Positions 22,905 to 33,432 of a stretch of 64,000 nt of DNA are shown one piece after another. The notes below the pieces were generated by a model. It did no database searches and was not told where the DNA came from. It saw nothing but the letters and a program-made list of their open reading frames with translations. Each line of letters starts with the position of its first letter. The stretch's first letter is position 1. Source of the DNA: Alnus glutinosa (lineage: Eukaryota; Streptophyta; Magnoliopsida; Fagales; Betulaceae); the NCBI RefSeq assembly GCF_958979055.1, contig NC_084886.1, forward strand, positions 49,745,654-49,809,653. Direction: 5' to 3'. The position numbers were made by a program, and so were the translations under genes.

Positions 22905-23300
22905 AAATTTAGTTTGTGGAATATTTATGACGTTTACGGAGTATATGACATAATTTTGTGACATTTACACATAAAATGTCATAAAACTTTATTGTACTTT
23001 ATACATTAGGCGTCACAAAATAATGACGTTTGGTACATAAGTGTCATAAAAATTTAGCGTCTTTTGGCTCTTTTATATTGTAAGTGTCACAAAATAATGA
23101 CCTTTGATAAATAAGCGTAATAAAATTTTAATGTCTTTTATACGGTAACCGTCACAAAATAATGATATTTATTGTGTAAGAGTCACCAAAAAAATGCGTC
23201 TTTTACAAAAAAATGATATTATTTATAATTTATGGCGCTTACGAAAGAAGCGTTGTTATAAAAAAAAAATAAAAAATAAAAAAATCAGATCTGTGGTAGC
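22905..23300. repeat. TGACGTTT/GTGTCATAAAA repeat element, copy 1
   Basis: About seven irregular units of 40-60 bp built on 'gtcacaaaataatgacgttt' and 'aagtgtcataaaaattta', ending near a second set 'ataaatgacaccaattag' (23,322). The matching copy is at about 45,765-46,160. It resembles the subterminal repeats of non-autonomous DNA transposons, but no termini could be assigned. Confidence 0.5.
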
Positions 23301-23307
23301 ACGACCC

Positions 23308-23703
23308 TTAACAAGCATTGTGAAATAAATGACACCAATTAGTTTGTGACCTTTTTTTTAGTGAATAGTGTCGTTTAAAAAATGTCATTAAAAAATGCCC
23401 CGCTTTTATTTTTGTGGGATTGGTAAGAGGCCTAGAATTTTCAACCCATAAATTTGTTAGTAAGCCATTTAAATAAGGTGATTTTTTCAATAGAAAATTG
23501 GGGGGCCTAAGAATCGCCAAAAGGCCTACACAATAACAAAAATAGCCAAGCCCACCTTTTCCTAAGAGACCAATAGCCTTTTTAGAAGGTGTTGGCCAAT
23601 GCTCCCCCATGACGGGCAGCACGGCTTGCAGATCCGAGGTATAGGCCACACACAACCGGCCCTCGGCAAGCAGCCCGCCCGAGTGTAGCGTCATCCAAAG
23701 CAT
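23308..23703 (-). other. Unidentified 131-codon open frame in repeated DNA
   Basis: A minus-strand frame open for 131 codons with a start at 23703. It has no recognisable domain. The paralogous stretch at 46,200-46,497 keeps only about 72 codons in frame. The loss of frame in the copy, the flanking repeats and the absence of promoter features argue against a gene; it is probably transposon-derived. Confidence 0.2.
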
Positions 23704-24310
23704 AGACAGAAAAGGAAGTGAAATGAAAAAAAAATAAAAAACTATTTGATAGTTTAAATGTTATTTTATTGTGTCTAATGTGGTAACATATTCATTATGA
23801 TACAATATATACATTATTACATAATAAATGCAATGTAAAATGACATGTCAATTCATAAAGAACTTTAGTTAAAAGTTGTAATAAAAGTGACTTACAACTT
23901 TAAAACTTTAGTTAAATCATGATTCATTGATTTGGCATGCCGATCTATGTCGAGAGTAAATACCCCATAAAAGGTTTTAGCATAGTGCTAATAATTGATA
24001 ATGAAAGATTTTACATTGTTTGGTATATGGTTGTTTCGTGAAATTTTTGTTTGAATAGTAATAAGAAGTTATCGACGTGGTATAAAGTATAAAAAAATTT
24101 GAAATTGATTTATAGAAAAGTGATAAAGTTTTATTTTGTAGTGGGTTTTTTTATTTGAATAGTAAAAAAAATATTAACGTGATATAAAAAAAAATTAATA
24201 AAAAAAAAAATGTTTTTGAGTTGACTTTTTCGAAAGAAGTGAAAAAAAAAAAAAATGGTTGCAAAACTCAGCCAATGTTATGAATTTCTGGAAATTTATA
24301 TAAATTCAAA
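23704..24310. other. AT-rich DNA with a degenerate MITE-like segment
   Basis: No gene recognised. About 24,018-24,285 ('cattgtttggtatatgg' to 'ggttgcaaaactcagccaatg') resembles the family at 38660-38898 and 7.44-7.74 kb and is present again at about 46,810-47,080. Confidence 0.4.
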
Positions 24311-24314
24311 AAGA

Positions 24315-24480
24315 TTGTGGACTTGATGGTCGTCGCCAAGTAAACGGATAGCATAATCAACTGCCATAAAACGTAGGCTAGAAGCAAGCTGCCTTGAGCA
24401 TTGGCCAACGACCAGGACAATTAGAAGACTAAAATAAAGTTGACCCTTACATGCAAACTTGTGCAAGAAGTTATAGGTTT
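24315..24480 (-). promoter_or_regulatory. Inverted HSE/W-box-type block plus orphan NAC promoter core
   Basis: 24315-24420 is the reverse complement of part of the recurring upstream block ('tggacttgatggtcgtcgcc', 'agcataatcaactg', 'gcctagaagcaagctgcc' in reverse sense). Directly after it, on the plus strand, 'gactaaaataaagttgaccc' and 'ttacatgcaaacttgtgc' (24,427-24,465) match the core promoter of NAC-3 at 25,905-25,945, but no NAC exon follows. It is a promoter relic without a gene. Confidence 0.45.
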
Positions 24481-25900
24481 ACAACTTTTGTATTATTTTA
24501 ATAATTTTTTTTTTTAATTTTTAAAATTAATACATGGATACGTACTATTTACATGTACAAAAACAAATTTAATGGTTAATTTGAAAAAAAGTTGATAAAG
24601 TTGTACAAATAAAAGTTGTGTCAAAAGTTGTACAACAACCATTTATATATATATTAAGAGATATGATATTTTACCATCCCAAAACACAACTTTTTATCAC
24701 CTTACCTATGTGACAAGAAGGTTCCCTAGCGAACTTTAAGGCTTTATTTCTAAAAAATAAAAGATAAAAAATAAAAATAAATAAATAAATAAAAGTTGTC
24801 ACGTGGATAAAGGTAGTCAGAAGTTGTGTGTTAAGCAATGTATCATATCTCATTCTAAGACATAATTTTTGACTATTTTTGCCCGCATGACAAATTTTAC
24901 TTTAATTTTTTTAGAAAAAAAAAAAAAAAAAAAAAAAAACTCTAAAGCTAGTTAGGAAATCACCTTGCTACAAGAGCAAAATAGTCAAAAATTATATCTT
25001 GAAGGTTACTTCTTGGACAAGTTTGCATGTGAATTACACTAATGTTTCAATATATTACATTAAGTTTCATTAGAGACTAATAAATCTATGACTTAGTACT
25101 TACTCAATATACTGTGCGTATTCAACAAAAAAGGATAATATTGATTGGAAATCGAAACTTTGAAGGTTCAATTCATCAAATTCGGATTTCAAAAGAACCA
25201 ATTTGATAATAAATCGGAGAAAGTTTACTTAATCCTCTTGAACTTTTATCACATTTATAATTATCTTCCTAGACTTAAAAAAATATCAATTTGTTATATC
25301 AATCTTTTATTTTTTTTCAATTTTATTATTCTATATGAATTTTCTGTTAAATTCCAATAGAGAAGTGTCAAAATTCTCAAAATACTCATAATTTTTTCTA
25401 AAAAAAGATTGTAAGGATTTAGATGTTGGTCAAGATTTAACGAATTTGTAAAAATACTAATATGTCTTAATCTTTGAAAAGAATTATATATATATTTTAA
25501 AAAATATGGATATTTTGACAGGATTTAATGAAAAATCTAAACGGATAAGTAAAATTTTTTTAAAAAAAATTTAAAAGATAAATATACTAAATCGAAGCTT
25601 TTTGAAATTTAGAAATAGTTGTAAAAATATCTACAATTCAAGACAATTAAGTAAAGAGAAATACTTGGTTGTATACTCTTATTTCGCTCTTATTCCACCA
25701 TTGTTTATGTGGACCAATAATATTGTTAAAAAAAATTAAGGTCCCACGACATACTCTCTACTATCTCTCACATATTGATCCACGTAAATAATGGTAAGAT
25801 ATGGGTGAGATGAGAGTACAATCAAGCATTTCTCTTAAATAAAATTTGCTCCCTTCAAAAAAAATAAAAAAAGTAAAATTTGCTATAATAAATATAAATT
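24481..25900. other. AT-rich intergenic DNA, no gene recognised
   Basis: 24,480-25,010 is paralogous to 48,101-48,700. The remainder up to NAC-3 is AT-rich with A-runs at 24,917-24,940 and short chance frames only. Confidence 0.6.
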
Positions 25901-25904
25901 AGAA

Positions 25905-26040
25905 GACTAAAATAAAGTTGACCCTCACATGCAAACTTGTCGAAGAAGTAAGTAGGACAACCTTTTCCGTTGTATATGTCAGCTTGCTCACTCTCAATCT
26001 TTCTTATGAAACCCATCGTCATTCTCTTCGTGCATGTGTG
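25905..26040 (+). promoter_or_regulatory. NAC-3 proximal promoter
   Basis: Shares 'gactaaaataaagttgaccc', with the W-box core TTGACC (25918-25923), then 'tcacatgcaaactt', 'gaagaagt', 'taggacaaccttttccgttg' and 'gtcagcttgctcac' with the other array members, in the same order and at the same distance from the ATG. Confidence 0.5.
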
Positions 26041-27034
26041 ATGGCTGCGTTGTCTTTGAATCTGCCACGGGGGTTCAGGTTCTGTCCGACGGACGTGGAA
26101 CTCATCGACCACTTCTTGAGGTCAAAGATCACTGGGAATGACCAAAATCTTCACTTTATTTCCGAACTTCATTTCTTCAAACGGGAGCCCTGGGATTTGC
26201 CAGGTGATCTGTTTCCCACTCACTTCCGTTCTGTATATAATTTTACGTTATTTAAATTTTTTAGAAGATGTGTTAATATTGGCTTCATAAATACAATATT
26301 AACACATCTATACGTCAACCACATGGTTTCTTGAAGTGTAGATTTCTCCGGCCTACAAACAGAGGATCAAGAGTGGTTCTTCTTCTCGCCACAACACCGG
26401 AATGGGAATCGGTTGAACAGGGCCACCAATGCTGGGTACTGGAAAGTGAGTGGCAAGGACGTCAAAATCTGGTCCAGAGCGAGATTGATTGGAATGAAGA
26501 AGATACTGGTATTCTATGAGGGGCCTACTCCGAACGGCAAAATAACTGATTGGATAATGCACGAGTACCGCACAACCCTAAAAGAGCTTGACGGCACCCA
26601 CTCCTCTCAGGTTGGCCGGTTTCTATCTATCGATCTCGTCTTTTGTTATCACTGGCTTCACATTTCAGTTGGTTATGTTAAGTTCTCACTTCTCACCTTG
26701 TCGGATTAACTTTATGCAGAAAAGCTTTGTCCTATGTCGTTTATTCAAGAAACCAAACAAGGTTAGCAAAGCTGGACCTGCCAAGTCTAGACCAGCAGCA
26801 CTAGAAGTGACAGCTGAAGATCACTCTGAAAATTGTAATGGAATTACATATGACACCATAGCATCTAAGTTTGAGAGAATCTGTTTTGATTGATGTTGGG
26901 GCTGTACGTTGCTTATTGTCTGAAATATGCTTTGTCTTCGATCTGTAATTTTAACACATATATATATAGCAACTATTGAGTGTAGTTGCAGCAATTATAA
27001 TGCTTACACTGCAGAGAATCAAGTGATAGCTAAA
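26041..27034 (+). CDS. NAC-3: truncated NAC protein, DNA-binding domain only (201 aa) plus exon relic
   Basis: Exons 26041-26203, 26342-26610 and 26720-26893 splice in phase to 201 residues. The NAC domain is complete: [88 protein letters not shown] reads WKVSG, and three residues are missing before NGNRL. Translation ends at SKFERICFD because a 108-bp insert (26864-26971) interrupts exon 3. Beyond it the old reading frame continues as [18 protein letters not shown] up to a GT donor near 27,035, so the ancestor was longer. The product lacks any activation or membrane region; such short NAC proteins can act as competitors of full-length partners, which is an inference here. The first intron is only 138 bp and holds a 16-bp perfect hairpin. 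Confidence 0.72.
26864..26971. other. 108-bp insertion in NAC-3 exon 3
   Basis: ATAGCA occurs just before (26858-26863) and at the end of the insert (26966-26971); removing it restores the frame seen in NAC-6. The insert contains the TGA at 26891. NAC-5 carries the same insert in a 95-bp form (56054-56148), so it predates their duplication. It is not spliceable without breaking the frame. Its origin is unknown. Confidence 0.6.
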
Positions 27035-27109
27035 GAGGTGAGAAAGGAATTGGGTTCATGTGGGTTATGAAATAGATGTTTTTTTTTTTGTTGGAACAAG
27101 TTAAAGTTT

Positions 27110-27900
27110 TATTTTTTTTGGGGTTCATGTGGGCTTTTGACAAATATACCAAATATTTCCACAAAACCTAACTGATATGAATATAAATATCAAGGGCCCC
27201 ACTTAAACAGCCTACTACAAGGCATATAATTGGACGACTAGTGCACAATAGCTACATTCCACCGCATGGCATACGATCATGTACTCCATAATCCATATAT
27301 GGATTGGGGACTACCTCGAGGAAGCCTCACATTAAAATGTTCATCGGTCCAAAAATCGGATATGACCTCTCTTCCCTAGCCTCTATCAGTGTCTTTTACA
27401 GTTAATGATTCTAAAATTATAAAATTCTGGCTCTTTCCATCAAACAGCTTGAAAAATGTCACATATTAAAATTGTAACGTGTTACTAAGACAACAAAAAT
27501 TAATTTTCAATCTCCTTCACTTTTGTTTCAAAGTTTGTCTATAACATAGAGAATATAAATTTAATGAAAATATACTTAATTCTTATCCGTAACATTTAAT
27601 TTTTTTAATATATAATATTTTTTAAGCCGCGCGCTGTTTGATGCGATGAACAACCTGAACTCCATAATTTTAGAATTTATAATTTTATAAAAATTGTAAG
27701 AGATCCTTGTCTTAACGCTGTTTCCTTTATATTTTCTCTCATAATAAATACTCTATTAATTAACTTAAGCATTGAAGACTTTTCACATTGTCTCATGCCT
27801 GATAAGAGTTCATTGTTCAGTTCAACGGTGCAAAAACTTACTTGAAAGCTAACAAAGTGGATAAGATAGAACCCATGATCAAGATTCAAGGGGTTCTTTT
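27110..27900. repeat. 3' block of NAC-3 (partner about 56455-57240)
   Basis: From 'caaatatttccacaaaaccta' on, this is almost identical to the sequence behind NAC-5, including 'gggccccacttaaacagcc' and 'ccgcatggcatacgatcatg'. No coding region is recognised. Confidence 0.75.
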
Positions 27901-28109
27901 GATGTACCCATTCATTATTTTGAACGTCAAAGCATTCACCAATCCAATTTAGATAATGGATAATTCTAGAATGGAAAAAATATATTTTAGCCTTTCAAAC
28001 TATCATCGATTCTTTGGATGACATCCCAAACTACTAAAGTTTGGATTTCGACCCCTCAAATTACTAACTGCTTATTTTTTGGCATCTTTTGTTAATTTGT
28101 GCTGTCTAA

Positions 28110-29495
28110 GGCCTCGTTTGGTTTGCGGATTAGACCCATGGAAAGGAATAACTATTCCTACTGAATAGCTATTCCTTTGTTTGGTTGTATATTATTTAAG
28201 GGAATAGTTATTCCAACGGAATAGCTATTCCCTTACGAAGAGGAATAGGTATTCCACTCAAAAAGGAGTGGAATACCTATTCCTTTCCTGTGGGAATAAA
28301 TAAAATTCGTCTTTTGCCCAAAAACCCCAACTCTCTCAACATCCAAGTCTCTTATCTCTCTCTCTCTCTGTTTCTCAACTCATGGTGTATTTCGATACAA
28401 AATTTTGAAAATAAAATATAATTCTAATTCTACTTTTTTCAAAAATAAATCATATTTTATTCAAGTTTTTCAAAAACAAATCATATTTTATTCAACTTTT
28501 TATAAACAAATCATATTTTATTCAATTTTTTTTTCTTCTAAAAAGTCAAATCTCAAAATTCGCAAACAGAGTAAGAATTTAATTCTGATTTCAAAAATTC
28601 ATTACTCAAATGCATCATCAATATCTCTCTCCATCTCTGCAATTATATTCTCATCCCCCTCTCTCTGTTTCTCAATCCAACTTAATTTGTTGTGGGTTAG
28701 TCTTCTTTTTTCTTTTTCTTTTTTTCTCCTATGATTTAGCCTACAGAATGCACTTAGACGTAGCAAAACGAGTATCTCTTAATATCAGGAGGACTCCAAT
28801 TGCCTGGCGGATGTTTGAGAAAAACTTTGTAAGCAATGAACGAATGTTTGTTGCTGAAAAATAAATAAAAAATAATAAAATAAAAAGGGCTTTGCAGATG
28901 ATTTATTTTTTTATGCTGATTATGTTTTTTTTTTTTTTTTTTTCTTATAAATCATTTTACTTTGTAAGCAAAGAATGAATGTTTGTTGCTGGAAAACAAA
29001 TAAAAAAGAATAAAATAAAAAGGGCTTTGCAGATGATCTTTTTTTTTTCTTTTTATTTTTTTATGATGGTGATATGATGATTATGTGTGTGTGTGTGTGT
29101 GTATTTTTTTTTTCTCCTTACAAATCATTTTGTAGCGTAATTGTATATGAAAAAAAAAAAAAAAAAAAAGCCATGAACTCTATGAAATTAAAAAAACAAA
29201 AAAAAAGGTCATAGTATGATTGTTTATGTTTCTAAAATAAAGAAAAAAAATGTCCTTAAGAATATAAATTATATTTTTATTATAAGGGTGTTTTAGAAAA
29301 TTTGATTATAATATGATTCCATTTACCAATGTATTGCACTGTACCAAACAAAAGAATACATATGCAATGTTCTATTCCACCGTTACAACCAAACAAAAGA
29401 ATATGAATAGTTATTCCATTCCACCTTCATCTATTCCCAGGAATAGTTATTCCTTTTTCCTAATGGAATAGACATTCCGCAAACCAAACGAGGCC
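28110..29495. mobile_element. Harbinger/Tourist-type element nested in the Mutator-like element (1386 bp)
   Basis: Ends GGCCTCGTTTGGTTTGCGGA and TCCGCAAACCAAACGAGGCC are exact complements over 20 bp, with TAA on both sides (28107-28109, 29496-29498). GGAATAG/CTATTCC words repeat in the arms. The centre is AT-rich and contains a partial tandem repeat ('aaagggctttgcagatgat' at about 28,885 and 29,018). The 100-codon frames seen inside have no domain. Confidence 0.85.
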
Positions 29496-29613
29496 TAAGT
29501 GAACGGAAAGTCGGAAACTGACACACGTGCACCGCGCGTGAATCTTTTAGTCCAAAAGTCCAAAAATACCCTCTCCTGACACTGAAATTTCACCCGTTTT
29601 TTTTCTCAATCAT

Positions 29614-29900
29614 TAAGACACCATTGCAGGTCACATGCCTGGATCTCCATACTGCCCGGCGACGGACGAAGAAGGTGCTTCGGGAGGGTCAGCGGCGCCG
29701 GCGACGGACGAAGCGGTGGACGAGGAGGTCACCGACACCGAGTGGTTCTTCCTGGTGTCAATGACCCAGTCGTTTGTCAATGCTGGGAGACTCGCCGGGC
29801 AGGCGTTCTTCAGTTCCAGTCCTTTATGGGTGACCTCGAAGCCTGCGAACGGCCACTCCTAGGGCCGAGGGATTTTTCCAGCGAACGGCCACCCCGGCGA
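29614..29900 (+). pseudogene. Possible captured host gene fragment in the Mutator-like element
   Basis: After an acceptor-like 'ccattgcag' (29621-29629), a GC-rich segment opens a 75-codon frame from ATG 29635 ([20 protein letters not shown]) with the motif PATDE twice. Composition shifts sharply from about 30% to well over 50% GC. I do not recognise the source gene. It could instead be native filler of the element. Confidence 0.35.
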
Positions 29901-30302
29901 AATCCCAAGTCAAAACGAAAATTTAAAAAAAATGGGAATTTTCCGGCGAATAGCCCAGTGATTAATTTTCAAGCTTATCAAATTGTTTTCTATGGGTTTT
30001 TTTTGTTGAAATACAATTTTGATTGTTGTTATTATAAAAAGGAAAATGTTCGAATTGAGTTTGCTGAAATACGTTTGAGGACTTTTTCCATTACCATGCT
30101 CTGTTCACCTCTGTTTTAGAGCATGAAAACAGAGGTGAACAAGAGACTTGTTGTTCTCTTTTTGTTTTCGGTGATAGACAACGGCTTTGTTGTTACAAAG
30201 CTTTAGAGATATATATGCAATTTTTCTAACTGTTTGTTGGTATGGTTGGGACAGTTATAGTTCCAAATTCAGAGAGAGAGACAAGAAACTGTGCTAAAAC
30301 AC

Positions 30303-30328
30303 AGAGAGAGAGAGAGAGAGAGAGAGAG
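30303..30328. repeat. (GA)n microsatellite
   Basis: Thirteen AG units inside the Mutator-like element; a similar motif with interruptions precedes it at 30,271. Confidence 0.95.
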
Positions 30329-30839
30329 GTCTGATCAAAACTTCCGGATATAGATGTGAAGTGGAGACGTCATAGACGAAATGATTGTGTCCAAATCCGT
30401 TAATGAACAGGTACTATAATACATCAAGTTGTGCGTGGAGGTCTGAAAACTCCCAAAATAAATATTGATATATTGTTTGTAGAATGAACCGAGAAAAGCA
30501 CCACTAAGAGGATCCTTCACTATTTGAGTTTAGCAGTAAAAAATCATGGGCCACCCTGTTAGAGACTTGAGTTTAGTCCTTTTTCTAGAAGAGTGGTAAG
30601 TGTAGAACAGAGGGGGTCATTGAGTGATTTCTTCGAACATATTATATGTTGGTGAAGCTTCTACTGAAAATGGAGTCATTTTTCAATAAATATCCCATTC
30701 CTTTTTACAAATTAAACACCAAACCCAATTCAAACACAACAGGGCACTATCAAGATCTCCTAAGCCATGTCAGAGAGTATTTAGTAAACCCATTCTCATT
30801 GATCTATGATTACTAAAAATACGGCCAAATTCACGACCA

Positions 30840-31275
30840 CAAAATTATCCTCTGAAAGCTCTTGTGCAGAGAAAGGGTGGAGATTCCCAAGTGTGAAAAA
30901 TATAGGTATGGTTTCCTCGTCCCATTACCTGCACGTGCGCGCTCCTAAATTCATTCGCAGCTAGCGACAGTAGTAGTGAAACTTTTCCATGCTTGTTGAT
31001 ATAGATATTGTTATCAGCTTCAGCGTCGTCGGTGGCAACCACTGCCTCGCCAACTAAGTATCGGTCGGTCACCACCCTCCACCCCTCACCCGCGAGCAAC
31101 AGCACTGTCGTGATCGAGTCCTACGTGGTCGATGTGTCGCCCGGAAACACACACGCCGACTGCCGACATTTGCTCATCCCTTAAGGACCCGAATGGCAAT
31201 TTTGTAATTTTTTTTGGCCCTCCCCACTTGTACGCGTGTTTTTCTCTCAAGGGACATTTTAGTAAATTCAAGATT
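30840..31275 (-). pseudogene. Second possible captured gene fragment
   Basis: A GC-rich minus-strand stretch is open for 86 codons (GWRVVTDRYLVGEAVVATDD then SLAANEF) without an ATG. It neighbours another short frame (VGVCVSGRHIDHVGLDHDS). No family is recognised. Position inside the Mutator-like element and composition suggest captured DNA. Confidence 0.3.
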
Positions 31276-31499
31276 AAAATTAGGGGTATTTTTGAACTTT
31301 TTAGCTAAAAGAGTCACGTGCCGTGCATGACGTGACTTAGTTTCCATTCACTTAGACGGTACAAACTGACAGATGGGGCCAAAAAAATAACCAGTTAGTA
31401 ATTTGAAGGGTCGAAATCTAAGTTTTAATAGTTTGAAGTGCCATTCAGAGAATCGATGGTAGTTTAAAAGGCTAAAATATATTTTTCCCTTTCTAGAAT

Positions 31500-32645
31500 C
31501 CTTTGGTTTAATGTTTTGAGCTTCACACGCAAGAGAGACGCGCCAGTAATGGTCGTTGAATGACCCCACCCTTCCCAAGGTTGATTATGCTGTCCCATTG
31601 ACTTGGGGAAGACGAACAGAGCTTATACTCGCAGAGTGTTTTGGGCCTTTAATAATGGGGAATGATTCATGCTGTAGTACTATTTTTAACATTTTCCTTA
31701 ATGATAGGAAAATTATTTGAGGGGAAATTATTCAAGTGTGCCTAATAACTAGGATTATCAACCGAGACATGATTGGTGCACAATACTATTGCACCTTTAT
31801 AGAGATATGGGATAGGACTCATGTAGTGAACACAATGCAGGAGTCTTTTTCCTTATCAAACACCCCAAAACTTCTACTTTCCTTTTTTTTAAAAAAAAAA
31901 AGAAAAAAAAATTACATCAATGAAAGATTACAACAAATAACAAAAATAAAATAAAATAAAAAAATAGTTGAGCAATTTAACAATAAGCTCAAAAACAAAA
32001 TAAATAGAAATTAAAAGGGAATGCATTAAATAAATTACTCAACCCTATGAATTCTTGGCATGAACACTAAGAAAAGTGGCCGCCAATTAAGGCAGTTAGA
32101 CAAGGCTCGGACAAGAGCATGATTATCATGAGACCCTTTAATCTTACCAGAACCCACAGTACAAGGGACACAGAAAAGGGCATGACTCTCAAAATACCCT
32201 TCAACCCTACTAAAATATCTGTATTTAAACAACAACATAAATAGAAAAATAGAGGAAAAAGCAAAATTAAAGCACCATACCCCAAAAAAAAGTAGCGGAG
32301 ATGGCGGAGACGTGTAGTCATTTAAAAACCACGTGTGGAGTGTGTGAGACAACTACGTGGAACGGATAGGTCGACGAAGATGAGGGTGAGGCGCGTTTAT
32401 GGCTAGAGCTGACGGTTGATGGCAGATCAAATTTTAAAAGAACTAAATCTAAAATCCAATGCAAATCCAAGAGGAGAGGGCAACGTAGCATGCCAGAGAA
32501 GGAGATAAGGCGGAGGTGAAAGGGTTGATGTGGCATATTTGGGAGGATCTTGGATAGATCGCCTGAGGCAATGAATAATGCTTCGTGAGGGGTGGATAGA
32601 GCCTCAAAAGAGATGAGAGGATCTAGTGTAGTTATGTAGTGAGTA
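31500..32645. repeat. Block shared with 57265-58480
   Basis: Starts with a block of the HSE/W-box type ('gagcttcacacgcaagagag', 'cgccagtaatggtcgttgaa', 31,520-31,610), then AT-rich DNA, then 32,035-32,600. That last part on the minus strand reads STPHEALFIASGDLSKILPN and resembles the same stretch near 58,340. The minus-strand frames are broken differently in the two copies. The origin is unknown; a retroelement leader or dead gene are both possible. Confidence 0.45.
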
Positions 32646-33432
32646 ATATTATCCCCTACCAAAAAAAAAAAGCAATATATGCTTGGACTACTTCTGTTTT
32701 ATGTATAAAAACTTTTCACTTCTTGCTGCTTTTTGGTACTATTTGAAATGTGCTGCTGAGTAAACTATCTAGTGGCTTTTATCACCGTAGAAATGTGTTA
32801 CCATTTCCAATTATGGGATGGTTACAGATTGTTGGATGGTCCATGTACATGGACCCAAAGTGTCTATTTCATCCCATAGTCGACTCTTATTTTGATCTTT
32901 GTGATATTGTTTAAAGGCTTAGGTCTAGCCTTTGTGATATTATAAAATCCCTAATTTTATGAAAATTGTATTGCTTTTAATAAATATTAGATTACCTTTA
33001 ATTTAGAGATTTGATGATATCGAATCATCATAAATTAAGAAATTTGATTAGAAATATATTTTATCAAGCTCTGTAAATAAAGCGTTTTGTATTTTAAACT
33101 CATCAAGAGAAATAAGAGTATATTGTAACCTTTGAGCTTTATCATGTCGACGTAAGTCATAGCTCGAACCACGTAAAAACTGTTGTCTCTATTTTAAGTT
33201 TATGTTTCTTTCAAGATCCAATGGCTTGTTGGTTCTTAAGAATTTCGAACTCTATTGATTGTGTGGTAATAGTGTGATTTTTTGGGTTTTAACATAAAAT
33301 TTTAACAAGAGAGCTACGTGAATAGGCTAGGTAGTTTGAAGGGGCATTGCAATAGGGGTGTAAGATAAGTTTGAGGAGAATAAGTGTAGTTTTTTCAAAA
33401 TAATAATAAAATAAAATAAAAACCATTGTGGG

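Larger units (their letters stand above)
27973..31490. mobile_element. Mutator-like element, 3518 bp, Pack-MULE candidate
   Basis: The left end GGAAAAAATATATTTTAGCC and the right end, its complement with one extra base, begin inverted repeats about 120-130 bp long ('tttcgacccctcaaattact' on the left pairs with 'agtaatttgaagggtcgaaa' on the right). A perfect 9-bp duplication TTCTAGAAT flanks it (27964-27972, 31491-31499). No transposase is recognised. The interior holds a nested Harbinger-type element (28110-29495) and GC-rich gene-like pieces (29614-29900, 30840-31190) that differ in composition from everything around, as in Pack-MULEs that captured host DNA. It is absent from the NAC-5 copy, where the flanks meet near 57,265. 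Confidence 0.78.

Noticed and set aside
26864..26971. The NAC-3 insert as an intron (GTTTGA...ATATAG)
   Set aside because: Splicing at those borders leaves the frame running into a TGA; only exact removal between the ATAGCA copies restores it.
27973..28110. Calling the left inverted arm an independent MITE
   Set aside because: Its partner arm is at 31,370-31,490 with a matching 9-bp target duplication, so it is the end of the 3.5-kb element.
29742..30119. 125-codon plus-strand frame overlapping the GC-rich piece
   Set aside because: It is out of phase with the ATG frame at 29635, runs into AT-rich sequence and has no domain; kept only as part of the captured-fragment suggestion.
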